A DNA stretch of 64,000 bases. Source: Paenibacillus kribbensis. GTDB lineage: Bacteria > Bacillota > Bacilli > Paenibacillales > Paenibacillaceae. The stretch lies in contig NZ_CP020028.1 in the NCBI RefSeq assembly GCF_002240415.1, forward strand, positions 5,707,001 to 5,771,000. The letters run 5' to 3'. Both the position numbers and the translations under genes were made by a program. This document shows positions 27,101 to 34,659 of the stretch, piece after piece. The notes under the pieces were generated by a model. The model saw only the letters and a program-made list of their open reading frames with translations, did no database searches and was not told where the DNA came from. Position 1 is the first letter of the stretch, and each line of letters starts with the position of its first letter.

Positions 27101-30100
27101 ACGACCCGAACAGTGAGGTCAAGGTGGAGGCCGTCACAGAAGGCGGCGCAACCCGGCTGATCTTCCGCATGGAAAATCCGAATCAGCTCTACCAGCTGGT
27201 ATATCAGACGGAGATCACCGCAGTGCCTAGCGGCGGAAAGGCGGGCAACGAGATTAAGCTGATGGGCGATGACACCCTGAAGAACATTGGCGCCAAAAGC
27301 GAACACGCGGTTGATAACAGTGACGTAGGCGGCAGCGCGGAGACCCAGGGCAAGCTGGATCTGCTCAAGGTCGACCCTGCAGGCAAGCCGCTCAGTGGTG
27401 TAGTATTCACGTTGTATGAGCCCGACGGCGTAACTGAGGTCACTGGTGGAACTACGGGTGCGGACGGCAAGCTTAGCCTGTTTGTCAAAGCGGGGCTTTA
27501 CGTGCTCAAACAAACCTATATTGACCCGATCACCTATCTTCCGACCACGACGGTGTATCAGGTGCGTGTAGCTTCAACTCCCTGGAACCCCATCTGGGTG
27601 GACGGGGTGGAGGTAACCAGCGCCAAACCGCTGGTTGTGCCAACCCCTGTGTGGGTGCCCGGCGATCTGAAGCTGGACACGGCGATAGAGGGGAAAGGGG
27701 CAGACCCGAACAAGGACTTTGAATATACGGTTACCTTCAGCAACGGCAAGTCTTATGCCTATTCCGGCTCAGTAAGCGGGACCATGGCCAGCGGCGGAAC
27801 CGTTAAGCTGAAAGGCGGCCAGGCCATTACCATCAAGAATATCCCGGATGGCATCACCTACACCATCGTCCAGAAGGATTACACGGGCGAAGGCTACGCT
27901 ACCAATCCGGAGAGTCTGACGCGTACCGGCAGCATTGTGGCGAAGGAAACTGCCGAAGCGAAGTTCGTCAATGCCAAGTACCTTCCCGGCAAGCTGACGA
28001 TCGGGAAGACGGTCGCGGGCAACCGCGGGGACAAGAACAAGGCGTTCGAGTTCACTGTCACTTTCGGTGGCCCGGGTGCGGGTAAAACGTATACGTATAC
28101 GACATCGGGCGGAGCGACGGGAACTGTCGGGTCCGGCGGCATGATCTCCCTCAAGCATGGGGAAACCGCCGTCATCGCTGGGATTCCCAAGGATACAACC
28201 TACACCGTCACCGAGGCCGATTATATGAACGAAGGCTACACGACAACTTGGCCGGACCGGCAAACGACCGGCACCATTGCCGAGGAGGGCGAACATAAAG
28301 CCGAGGTCGTCAACACGAGGATGGTGTACGGCGGCCTGCTGATCGGGGAGACGGTGGAAGGCACCGGGGCGGACAAGAATAAAGAATTTGAGTTTACTGT
28401 CCAATTCCCGGATGCCGCCACAGGTAAGGCGTACGCCTACACGAAGTCGGACGGCACGCAGGGAACGATCAAGTCCGACGATAAGATTACTCTCAAGCAT
28501 GGGGAAACCATTGCTATTGAAGGTATTCCGAGCGGTGACAGCTATATCGTCACCGAGACCGATTATACGGCCGAGGATTACACCACCGATCCGGCGAATC
28601 GGACGTATAGCGGCACGATCGTGGAGAAGAAGATTGCCGAAGCCCGCTTCGTCAATGCGAAGTATCTCACGGGCCAACTGACGCTGACGGCAGATCCTGC
28701 GGTCGTTCCCGGCAACGGCACGACGCCTTCGCAGTTGACGGCAACGTTGACTGATTATGAAGGGAAGCCGGTTGCGAACCAGGATGTCGTCTTCACACTG
28801 CCTGATCAATCGGAAGTAACAGCCAAGACCGATGCGCAAGGAAAAGCGGTCATCCCTTATACACCGCCAAAGCTGAACACCACAACGCCCGAGGAGCATC
28901 ACATCACGGCCAAGGTGGACAGTCTGACGGAAGGGAAATTGACCGCTGACACGAAGGTAACCGCCGTACCGGCGGCTGTCACCGGAGTGCTGCGCGACAA
29001 TACAACGGGAGAAGTGATTCCGAATGCGACCGTTGTCATCACCGATGAAAAGAATGGCGAGAAGCACGAGATCACGACCGATGCCAATGGCGCGTACTTC
29101 CACCCTGTGGAGTATGGTGGCGACTATACGATTAGCTTTACGAAACAGATCAAAGTGAATGGTACTGACGAGTCGATCACTTTCACGCAAAAAGCGGAAG
29201 TTGACGGCGAGGTGAAGGGCGGCGAGCTGGTTCCAGCGCACATTACGGCTGTAGGCGTCGTGCTTCTGAAGCAGCCTGCAGGGCAGTCTTCGCTGCTGAA
29301 CGGCGAACTCGCCGGGAAGATGCGCATTTATTTACGGGATGCGAACGGCCAATATGTTGTGGATGAGAACGGCGCTCTGAAAGCATTCAACTTGCAACCG
29401 AACGGGGCATTCTCTGTGGATGGCTTATCCGCGAAGAACTACAAAATGGAAGTGCGTTACGAAGTTGCGCCGGGCAAAGAACTGACGATCATTCGGGATG
29501 CGGAGCTGGACGTGAAGGCGAACGGGGAATTGAATATTTCTCAGGAGCTTGTTGACCCGTATGGCATCATTACGGATGCAACGACCGGTACAACGATTGA
29601 AGGTGCCGAAGTGACGCTGTACTATGCTGATACACCGGAGAACAAGGCGAAAGGCATCGTGCCAGGCATGAAAGTAACGTTGCCTATGATTCCAGGCTTT
29701 GCGCCGAACGATAACGTCAGCCCAAGTCAGAACAGCGACGCAAACGGCGCATATGCGTATATGGTGTTCCCGGACACGGATTACTATTTGGTTGTAACGA
29801 AAGCCGGGTATGAGACGCATACAAGCCCAACTATCTCGGTCGGAAGCGACATCGTACCCTACAATATACAGTTGAAGCCGGTAAGTTCCGGCGGCAATGG
29901 CGGCGGCGGTGGCGGTGGCGGTGGCGGAACTGGATCCGGCAACAGCAATAGCGGAACCGACAACGGCAACAACGGAGCTGGCAACGTCGGCAATGGAACC
30001 GGCAATGTCAACAACGGAACTGGCAACGTCGGCAATGGAACCAGCGATGTCAACAACGGAGCTGGTAACGTCGACAGCGGAACCGGCGATGTCAACAACG

Positions 30101-30420
30101 GAGCTGGTAACGTCGGTAACGGAACCAGTGACGTCAACAACGGAGCTGGTAACGTCGACAACGGAACCGGCAACGTCAACAACGGAGCTGGTAACGTCGA
30201 CAACGGAACCGGCGACGTCAACAACGGAGCTGGCAACGTCGACAATGGAACCGACGAAGGCGACAACCGAGTCGGCAACGTCGACAACGAGCTGGACAAT
30301 GTTCCGAAAACAGGAGATAGCAGCGCACCGCCAATGTTCTATATGGCTTTGGCGCTGATGTCCTTGATTACGATCGGGTTCTGTTTACTCAGTAGCAAGA
30401 AGAAAAAACACATCCAGTAA
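24169..30420 (+). CDS. Giant modular surface adhesin with VPKTG sortase anchor
   Basis: 2083 aa from TTG 24169 (AAGGGGA about 8 nt upstream) with a long signal peptide (to about residue 33). Residues about 70-1050 are beta-rich adhesin or isopeptide-type modules. About 1060-1155 is a CnaB/SpaA-like prealbumin fold (LDLLKVDPAGKPLSGVVFTLYE). Three ~110-aa repeats of a pilin-associated DUF (about 1165, 1273, 1387) each contain NK(D/A/E)FE(Y/F)TV and KHGE/KGGQ motifs. An invasin-type Big_1 (about 1503-1600), carboxypeptidase-regulatory-like folds (about 1602 and 1797), a Gly/Asn heptad region and the anchor VPKTGD (2045-2050) plus a TM helix and KKKK tail complete it. A class B sortase gene follows 20 nt later and probably anchors this protein. 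Confidence 0.9.
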   Translation: MKRKRSMGKTVLSFCLAVLLVLQTVTFSAVAFAGSAPDGFGTVDEPSSVSEAVYAASTEPSSVPEAVYAMSASLAAVAADPADKTAVLMGANSSFPLEVIQDGNVLKTGDTIHGRKPFSLKSTGIKVPVKGDATDPNTVDDNTVILYGDYVMLDKATYFSEVILPTATMTLTEKSGFKIGTAHFSEAGVKVVFDGEERFFNGQGKNVTFGFESTAKADVSNINYGDKKPIGIFGSSYMLENPEITPAYSITKRSNSNASENGWIDQAAFVEGAIEWQLEIAATDMFDPAIPQPLDRLKLYDALDPAQVGTYVEGSLKVNGSAATPDSGTANALAYTFPAGFGDKAIVTFKTWIPKAKYYYEYNSGNNGYQTITNTAELRDASDSKLHSSDPWRVTFKPDWIQKSGTLDKRSSSTDPRTITWTIDVNKNYSKQGLKDFTITDALPIGLTWKSAAWQSWDSVNKTWSATTTPITPDANNVYSFGEVNGPIRLVIVSEVTGSTTGFTNKATAQWKLDVNTVQNNDQASVWDTAVITIGAHTLTKSVGTGNTLGLGILPWKVTLTPQEALPDGAVYDLLVYGDANSIDFAKVTASPALDSGILNQLKGNYRENYYQRFQSGSFQSSDGLTHKVYTLSQDGKPVADLLQVTGYNTDKPASFIYNSLMTQWEHFAGNKSTDQFNRASLFEGTNRTIDSTRPSNRVNSGMLAKEMLYASKPNGTSVIPNDVRSYIRDDANQAYTLAAYDQVTKTVTFRFSVNMNGMKTEEMAKDGGNHVASDIKLVDTLPEGWEFVPYSEGQSFAIYKGNRADYGATVSAASLIPDPSGLVSFSAAGNIGTFSFTKLESPYVVLVKARPSEAALRQYFETGGAKHEMTNNAEMKITWGDEPTTVAASRKVIVPMQTLGKSVTKPNPGVLEWTVNYTPPFEVKDGVYLQDTLGEGLALRKDENGNLSLRRPDMAVYRAKLTPSGELTKDGDALNLYDPNSEVKVEAVTEGGATRLIFRMENPNQLYQLVYQTEITAVPSGGKAGNEIKLMGDDTLKNIGAKSEHAVDNSDVGGSAETQGKLDLLKVDPAGKPLSGVVFTLYEPDGVTEVTGGTTGADGKLSLFVKAGLYVLKQTYIDPITYLPTTTVYQVRVASTPWNPIWVDGVEVTSAKPLVVPTPVWVPGDLKLDTAIEGKGADPNKDFEYTVTFSNGKSYAYSGSVSGTMASGGTVKLKGGQAITIKNIPDGITYTIVQKDYTGEGYATNPESLTRTGSIVAKETAEAKFVNAKYLPGKLTIGKTVAGNRGDKNKAFEFTVTFGGPGAGKTYTYTTSGGATGTVGSGGMISLKHGETAVIAGIPKDTTYTVTEADYMNEGYTTTWPDRQTTGTIAEEGEHKAEVVNTRMVYGGLLIGETVEGTGADKNKEFEFTVQFPDAATGKAYAYTKSDGTQGTIKSDDKITLKHGETIAIEGIPSGDSYIVTETDYTAEDYTTDPANRTYSGTIVEKKIAEARFVNAKYLTGQLTLTADPAVVPGNGTTPSQLTATLTDYEGKPVANQDVVFTLPDQSEVTAKTDAQGKAVIPYTPPKLNTTTPEEHHITAKVDSLTEGKLTADTKVTAVPAAVTGVLRDNTTGEVIPNATVVITDEKNGEKHEITTDANGAYFHPVEYGGDYTISFTKQIKVNGTDESITFTQKAEVDGEVKGGELVPAHITAVGVVLLKQPAGQSSLLNGELAGKMRIYLRDANGQYVVDENGALKAFNLQPNGAFSVDGLSAKNYKMEVRYEVAPGKELTIIRDAELDVKANGELNISQELVDPYGIITDATTGTTIEGAEVTLYYADTPENKAKGIVPGMKVTLPMIPGFAPNDNVSPSQNSDANGAYAYMVFPDTDYYLVVTKAGYETHTSPTISVGSDIVPYNIQLKPVSSGGNGGGGGGGGGGTGSGNSNSGTDNGNNGAGNVGNGTGNVNNGTGNVGNGTSDVNNGAGNVDSGTGDVNNGAGNVGNGTSDVNNGAGNVDNGTGNVNNGAGNVDNGTGDVNNGAGNVDNGTDEGDNRVGNVDNELDNVPKTGDSSAPPMFYMALALMSLITIGFCLLSSKKKKHIQ
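29968..30302 (+). repeat. 21-nt coding tandem repeat (heptapeptide wall-spanning stalk)
   Basis: About 15 units of seven residues, NG(A/T)(G/S)(N/D)V(x), alternating in a 42-nt higher-order pattern (…NGAGNVD NGTGDVN…). Late units degenerate (NGTDEGD, NRVGNVD) just before VPKTG. Copy number is likely variable between strains. Confidence 0.85.
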
Positions 30421-30440
30421 CCGGAAAAGGCGGTAAGAAA

Positions 30441-31220
30441 ATGAGTAAAATTAAAAAAATTCTTATCGTCGTTTCCTTCCTTGTGTTGGTATTTTCTCTC
30501 GTCAATATTGCGAGAATACTCCTGTGGGATTATGCCGAGCAACAGAAAATTGAAGAGCTGACAAAAGTTTGGGAGGAAGGATCGAACAAAAGAGGAGGGG
30601 AGGCGCTCCCCTCCTCTTTAATCACGAAAGCACATGGGTCGATCATGCTTCCCGAATTTCGAGAGCTTTACGAGAGAAACCCAGACATCGTCGGTTGGCT
30701 GAAGATTGACGGCACACGAATTGAGTACCCGGTCATGCAGAATCCACAGGATGCGCAGTACTATCTCAATCATGATTTCAATAAAAAGGAAAGCAAAAGC
30801 GGCCTCCCCTTTTTGGACGAGCATAGCCAGATCAACGGTTCGGACATTTTGCTGATTCACGGGCATCACATGAACAGCGGCTGGATGTTTAAAGATTTGA
30901 TGAAGTACAAGAAAGAAAGCTTCTATAAAGAGCATGCTACGTTGCAGTTCAGTACGCTTTACGAAAAGGGAGAGTATGAGATTGTTGCCGTTATTCTGTC
31001 AAAAGTTTATCGCAAATCGGACGACGTTTTTAAATACTACCAGATTGAGAAGGTAAATACGCCAGCCGAGTTCAATTCGTATGTTCAGAACATCAAAAAA
31101 CTTGCTCTTTACGACACGGGCGTAACAGCCCGGTATGGCGACAGGCTTATTGTACTGTCAACGTGTGAGTACTCGACCGAAAACGGCCGGTTAGCGGTAA
31201 TCGCCCGAAAGCGTAAATGA
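30441..31220 (+). CDS. Class B sortase
   Basis: 259 aa: N-terminal membrane helix (IKKILIVVSFLVLVFSLVNI), then the sortase barrel with catalytic His in LIHGHHM (about H142), Cys in VLSTCEYS (C242) and Arg in GRLAVIARK (R250 or R256). The GWLKIDGTRIEYPVMQ and STENGRLAVIARKR segments fit class B. It lies 20 nt downstream of the VPKTG adhesin with an RBS-like GGCGGTAAG and ends in a strong terminator, so the two form an operon and a dedicated enzyme-substrate pair is likely. Class B sortases usually act on NPQTN-type signals in iron uptake or on pilins, so this substrate pairing is of interest. Confidence 0.92.
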   Translation: MSKIKKILIVVSFLVLVFSLVNIARILLWDYAEQQKIEELTKVWEEGSNKRGGEALPSSLITKAHGSIMLPEFRELYERNPDIVGWLKIDGTRIEYPVMQNPQDAQYYLNHDFNKKESKSGLPFLDEHSQINGSDILLIHGHHMNSGWMFKDLMKYKKESFYKEHATLQFSTLYEKGEYEIVAVILSKVYRKSDDVFKYYQIEKVNTPAEFNSYVQNIKKLALYDTGVTARYGDRLIVLSTCEYSTENGRLAVIARKRK

Positions 31221-31254
31221 CGATGTTGAAACACAGGGTCAAGTTGCTTCATAT

Positions 31255-31286
31255 CGCGTTCTCCCTTGGAGGACGTGATTTTTTTT
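31255..31286 (+). terminator. Terminator of the adhesin-sortase operon
   Basis: 10-bp stem CGCGTTCTCC/GGAGGACGTG (two G-U pairs), loop CTT, eight T. Confidence 0.9.
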
Positions 31287-31380
31287 AAGTAGGTCTAACC
31301 TCGCTATAGTCGGCACCTTATTAAGCATTTCCTTAGGAGAGCCAAAGTTCGAGTAATTATTTCAATTGATCCAGTTTAGG

Positions 31381-31400
31381 GGGCACCCATTTAGGTGCCC
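31381..31400 (+). terminator. Hairpin preceding cassette-end-like tail B
   Basis: GGGCACC/GGTGCCC stem followed by TTATT. The same hairpin-plus-tail arrangement occurs at 20800 and, with a related hairpin, at 49920. Confidence 0.55.
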
Positions 31401-31406
31401 TTATTC

Positions 31407-31450
31407 TTCGCTGATAGACCCGTTAAACTGAGCTGTATCATAAGTGAAGG
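31407..31450 (+). repeat. Cassette-end-like 44-nt repeat, copy B
   Basis: TTCGCTGATAGACCCG, 12 variable nt, then GTATCATAAGTGAAGG. The first 16 nt differ from the RM cassette right end by one base and the 11-nt GTATCATAAGT is identical to the rlmH att core. The GTATCATAAGTGA form also resembles the staphylococcal SCC att core. Confidence 0.6.
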
Positions 31451-31790
31451 CCGCGGGCGCCCTTTCTTCTCACTACTCATTTGATCCCATAGCTGTGTGA
31501 ATCCTTTAGCATCCCCATACATACATAATATCCACGTTTTCATTCGCTTGTTGCTCCATCACATGCTCAATAGCCGATTTCCTTCTTAACACCTACTTTT
31601 TTTACTCTTTGTGTGGGGTTCATAAAAAAGGCTCCAGCCCAGCAGGCTAGAGACGTGTCTTTTCTCGGTTATACTATTCTGATTTTTTGAAGCTTTACTC
31701 GTTAAATAGCTAAACAAGCGACGAGCGAAGCGGAGGCACAAGTGAGGCGTTTCGGCTTAGAGACCCCAAAGTGGAGCCATGGTTAGTGGG
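31451..31790 (+). other. Non-coding interval
   Basis: About 340 bp between tail B and the leader repeat; no gene, promoter or hairpin that I can support. Confidence 0.4.
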
Positions 31791-31929
31791 GTTATCCTTG
31801 GGAGGACTTGAGCGGCGGCGAGCCCATTAAGCGATTTTCGGGGTGCGCATGCCCCATTCGCACAGGCAGGCAGCCCGCCCCTGGCGTAAACTGAATTATA
31901 ATCAGTGAGCGAGGTGAACTTCCATGGCA
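31791..31929 (+). repeat. 139-bp direct repeat, copy 2 (leader of the Sm-like gene)
   Basis: About 90 % identical by eye to 23072-23206; differs mainly by a 4-nt GCAG duplication. It includes the RBS (AGGTGA) and the first codons of the gene at 31924. High conservation of a non-coding leader suggests recent duplication or a functional 5' UTR. Confidence 0.8.
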
Positions 31930-32460
31930 CAATCGAAGGGGATGCGTGCACGGGCTAAGAAGTTTCAGGGCCGTCCGGTCTGCGTCACTCTGCATAGCGG
32001 AGAGACTTACGTCGGCTACATCACCGACGTTAATTGCGGCGGGTTGGTACTTGCCAGCGCTGGAGCCCCTCCACGTGCTTCTTCCGGGAAGCAAGACTCC
32101 CGATCTCTCAAACGCAGAGCTGGTGCGCATGCCCCGGGCGTCCGTCTCGGTAACCGAAGAAGCGGCGCGCGTAAATCGTCTGGCCGTTCGCGCTCCCACA
32201 AGCCGGACGCCCAGGTGTCGGCATTCCTACCGATGATGGGCTCGCTGTTAGGCGGCCTGGGCGGGCTTGGCGGCGCCACTGCGGGCGCAGGAGGGCTTGG
32301 TGGTATGCTTGGGGGCGGCCTGCGGCTGTTCGGCATGATCCAGAAATTTGTCCCGGTCGTGAAGATGGGCTATGGCATGATCAAGTCCATTCGTCCGTTC
32401 CTCGGCGCCGTTAAAGGCTTGATGCCTTCGGCTGGTCCGGCCACGCAGGATGACGAATAA
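31924..32460 (+). CDS. Sm-like fold protein with Gly-rich hydrophobic tail, unknown function
   Basis: 178 aa in three parts. Residues 1-45 resemble a small-barrel (LSm/Hfq-like) segment (FQGRPVCVTLHSGETYVGYI TDVNCGG). Residues 50-100 are basic and Ser/Arg-rich (RRSGARKSSGRSRSHK), probably disordered or nucleic-acid binding. Residues 103-178 are a Gly/Leu/Met-rich amphipathic stretch (LLGGLGGLGGATAGAGGLGG) ending in an acidic tail. No signal peptide. No family recognised. ATG 31924 has AGGTGA 7 nt upstream, and the leader is the duplicated 135-bp repeat. Confidence 0.75.
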   Translation: MAQSKGMRARAKKFQGRPVCVTLHSGETYVGYITDVNCGGLVLASAGAPPRASSGKQDSRSLKRRAGAHAPGVRLGNRRSGARKSSGRSRSHKPDAQVSAFLPMMGSLLGGLGGLGGATAGAGGLGGMLGGGLRLFGMIQKFVPVVKMGYGMIKSIRPFLGAVKGLMPSAGPATQDDE

Positions 32461-32480
32461 TCGTATACCTGCGGACTTTA

Positions 32481-32508
32481 AGCCCCCTTTGACCACTCGA
32501 AGGGGGCT
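32481..32508. terminator. Bidirectional terminator
   Basis: 9-bp perfect stem AGCCCCCTT/AAGGGGGCT after the Sm-like gene; the small minus-strand ORF ends at its right arm. Confidence 0.75.
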
Positions 32509-32611
32509 AGCCCACACCATCACTTTCTAACAAGGAATAAAAATGATCCCGGTCTTCGTCATCAAATTTGCCAAGTGTCCGCACCCTGACATATTCATGG
32601 CCGCCATACAT
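32507..32611 (-). CDS. Small hypothetical protein (34 aa)
   Basis: MYGGHEYVRVRTLGKFDDED then RDHFYSLLESDGVG, with AGAGGAAAT 5 nt before ATG 32611. Composition looks protein-like. It may be an intact small gene or the remnant of a longer one. Converges on the Sm-like gene with a shared terminator. Confidence 0.4.
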   Translation of the reverse strand: MYGGHEYVRVRTLGKFDDEDRDHFYSLLESDGVG

Positions 32612-33121
32612 GTTTATTTCCTCTTTTGATATCGTTGAAAAATTGCCGATAATTATTAACCAAGCTGTGAGGTCTTTTTCTTTTGAGAGAAATAATTAGG
32701 GTTATCAAGGTGTTAATCAGCCTGCTTCAAAGGCTTTAACAAAATTTAGCCGTTATAGCGTATAAGGAGAACATAGAAACATAGTTTACACTCATTTTGG
32801 ATTTGTTATGTTTATGAAAAATGTCTAAGATAGTCGACGTGTTTTGACGATAAATAAGTTGTCAATACTATATCTCACAATGAGGAGAGCTTTTCGAATG
32901 CGTGTTAATATATTTCTAGCGCATGTGTAATACACGTGTTTTATGTGATTCGTGGTTAATAGATGGTGCTTTTTATAGTTGGTTCCACTATCCCCTGTTA
33001 AATTTTCTTCCAGAGGACTTTGCAAACGTAGATTATATTTATTTATCAGCAATGTGATCGTTTTGATTTTTCATTTATTCAATTTTTATCATACCTTCAT
33101 TGCTAAAAGGGGAGCCGCTCA
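32612..33121 (+). other. AT-rich non-coding interval
   Basis: About 510 bp upstream of the AT-rich methyltransferase. No ORF with an RBS and no clear hairpin; composition matches the following gene rather than the preceding one. Confidence 0.4.
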
Positions 33122-34018
33122 ATGTATGAACATGTGTTTTTGAATCAATATGGTTATTATGAATTGAAAAATAAGCCTACTAAAGACGAACTTGATGAAT
33201 ATTATTCTAAAAAATATTATCAGGATCCTAAGGGGAGCTATGAAGCAAGCTATTCTCCCGAAGAAATTACTTATTCCAATAATCAATTGGAAAGAAAATA
33301 TTATCTTATTCGAAAACTAATTGGTGAATTGGACTCTAATCAATCTTATAAATTTTTGGATATCGGTTGTGGTGAAGGCTGGGCATTAAAGTTTTTTAGG
33401 GAGAAGTCATGGCAAGTAACAGGAATGGATTTTAGTAATTACGGCTGTAAGCAGTTTAACCCGGATTGTGTAGAAGACATTTTGGTCGGGGATATTGAAA
33501 AGACCATTAAATCAAGTCTTAATAAGGGAAAATACCATTGTATTTTGTTGGATAATGTACTTGAGCACCTTCTCGATCCTTTGGAAACCTTAAAGTATTG
33601 CTCGAGCCTACTTGAGCCCAATGGAGTTCTTATCATAGAAGTTCCAAACGACTTTTCGCCTATTCAAAAGAAACTATATGAGGAAAATTATGTTTCAAGA
33701 AATTATTGGGTTGTAAGTCCCGATCATATTTCATATTTTAATAGAATGGGATTAGCAAGCTTATGTAAAGAAGCGGGATTTTCTGAAGAATATTTCATCG
33801 GTGATTATCCTATTGATTTAAACTTGTTTAATCCAAATACTAATTATATTAATGATTCAACAAAAGGGAACTCGTGTCATAAAGAACGAATTGCAATTGA
33901 AAATTTATTAAATGATCTTTCTATAGAAAAAACATTAAATTTGTATTCGGCACTAGGGGAATTAGGATTTGGAAGGCAATTAACTGGATTTTTCCAAAAG
34001 AAAGAATGTAACTTATAG
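33122..34018 (+). CDS. Class I SAM methyltransferase (Methyltransf_23 type), AT-rich
   Basis: 298 aa with motif I FLDIGCGEGWAL (about residues 79-90), MDFSNYG post-I loop, and ILLDNVLEHLLDP, typical of UbiG-like methyltransferases often found with glycan or peptide biosynthesis. The N-terminal YYSKKYYQDPKGSYEASY is characteristic of methyltransferases from polysaccharide loci. AGGGGAG lies 7 nt before ATG. Base composition is markedly more AT-rich than neighbouring genes, pointing to recent acquisition. No partner biosynthetic genes are adjacent. Confidence 0.85.
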   Translation: MYEHVFLNQYGYYELKNKPTKDELDEYYSKKYYQDPKGSYEASYSPEEITYSNNQLERKYYLIRKLIGELDSNQSYKFLDIGCGEGWALKFFREKSWQVTGMDFSNYGCKQFNPDCVEDILVGDIEKTIKSSLNKGKYHCILLDNVLEHLLDPLETLKYCSSLLEPNGVLIIEVPNDFSPIQKKLYEENYVSRNYWVVSPDHISYFNRMGLASLCKEAGFSEEYFIGDYPIDLNLFNPNTNYINDSTKGNSCHKERIAIENLLNDLSIEKTLNLYSALGELGFGRQLTGFFQKKECNL

Positions 34019-34119
34019 TCAATAATTTTATAATGAAATTCGAAATTACTAAATATGAAATGCGGTCAAATTACTACCATTAGTCAAGTAAAGGAAAAGC
34101 GTTAAAATCTCCCCCTGCT

Positions 34120-34159
34120 GCCCGTCAAGGCATAAAGCTTGCCTTGACGGGCTCTCTTT
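34120..34159 (+). terminator. Terminator downstream of the AT-rich methyltransferase
   Basis: 12-bp perfect stem, 9-nt loop, then TCTCTTTTT. Confidence 0.8.
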
Positions 34160-34577
34160 TTGGTATTCTTCTTGCAGAACGGGACCACGGTTTTGAAACT
34201 CATGATCTTCCCATCCCATCCGGACACAGCAGGGTGGTCCAGAGTCGTTTGAATGCCGCGACAAAATGAAAAGGACATGCAGCGGCGATTCGCATCACAT
34301 GTCCTTGGGTTTATCAATTATAATAAAATTTTTCCTGGTTGTTCATTTTCAGAAACTGAGAGAGATGGCGTTGGCACTTTCTTCAAGCTTAAGCAGAGAT
34401 TCATACACCGCTTGAAGCTTTTCGTGTCTCTAATCCCTCTTATCTGTAAATTTATAACGACGACGCCACTTTGCCAAGGTGGTTTTTAGTTATGCCGTTT
34501 TTACAGTCACTGCCTTAACACCCATCTGCCCGGTATGCATTTCTGCCCTCTGGTGCACTAGATTGTATTTTTGACAT

Positions 34578-34639
34578 GAAAAAGCTCCCCTCGCAGGCAG
34601 CAGGTTTTATGATTTAACCTGTCTACTGTAAGGGGAGCT
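34578..34639 (-). terminator. Terminator of the PHP-SLH gene
   Basis: On the minus strand AGCTCCCCT/AGGGGAGCT encloses an inner CAGGTT/AACCTG hairpin and is followed by five T. Confidence 0.75.
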
Positions 34640-34659
34640 ATCATATTCTCGGAAACCTG

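Larger units (their letters stand above)
34019..34659. other. Non-coding interval with three hairpins, possible IS remnant
   Basis: No intact gene. Contains a 12-bp terminator stem GCCCGTCAAGGC/GCCTTGACGGGC (34120-34152), a second inverted pair AAGGACATG/CATGTCCTT (34268-34303) and the terminator of the SLH gene. The minus-strand open frame 34102-34317 lacks an RBS and resembles nothing I recognise. Confidence 0.4.

Noticed and set aside
27769..29241. 490-codon open frame on the minus strand inside the adhesin gene
   Set aside because: It lies exactly opposite the three repeats and Big domain of the adhesin, has no RBS, and its Arg/Val/Ile-rich composition is what the complement of GC-rich repetitive coding DNA gives.
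29859..30299. Minus-strand ORF of Pro/Leu/Thr/Ser repeats and a plus-strand shadow
   Set aside because: Pure consequence of the 21-nt repeat array being open in several frames; no start signals.
29968..30302. Regular short repeats that could be taken for a CRISPR array
   Set aside because: There are no unique spacers, repeats are contiguous 21-mers, and they are in frame inside a long CDS next to a sortase signal.
34102..34317. 71-codon minus-strand ORF as a transposase fragment
   Set aside because: It spans a terminator stem, has no RBS, and no transposase motif could be recognised.
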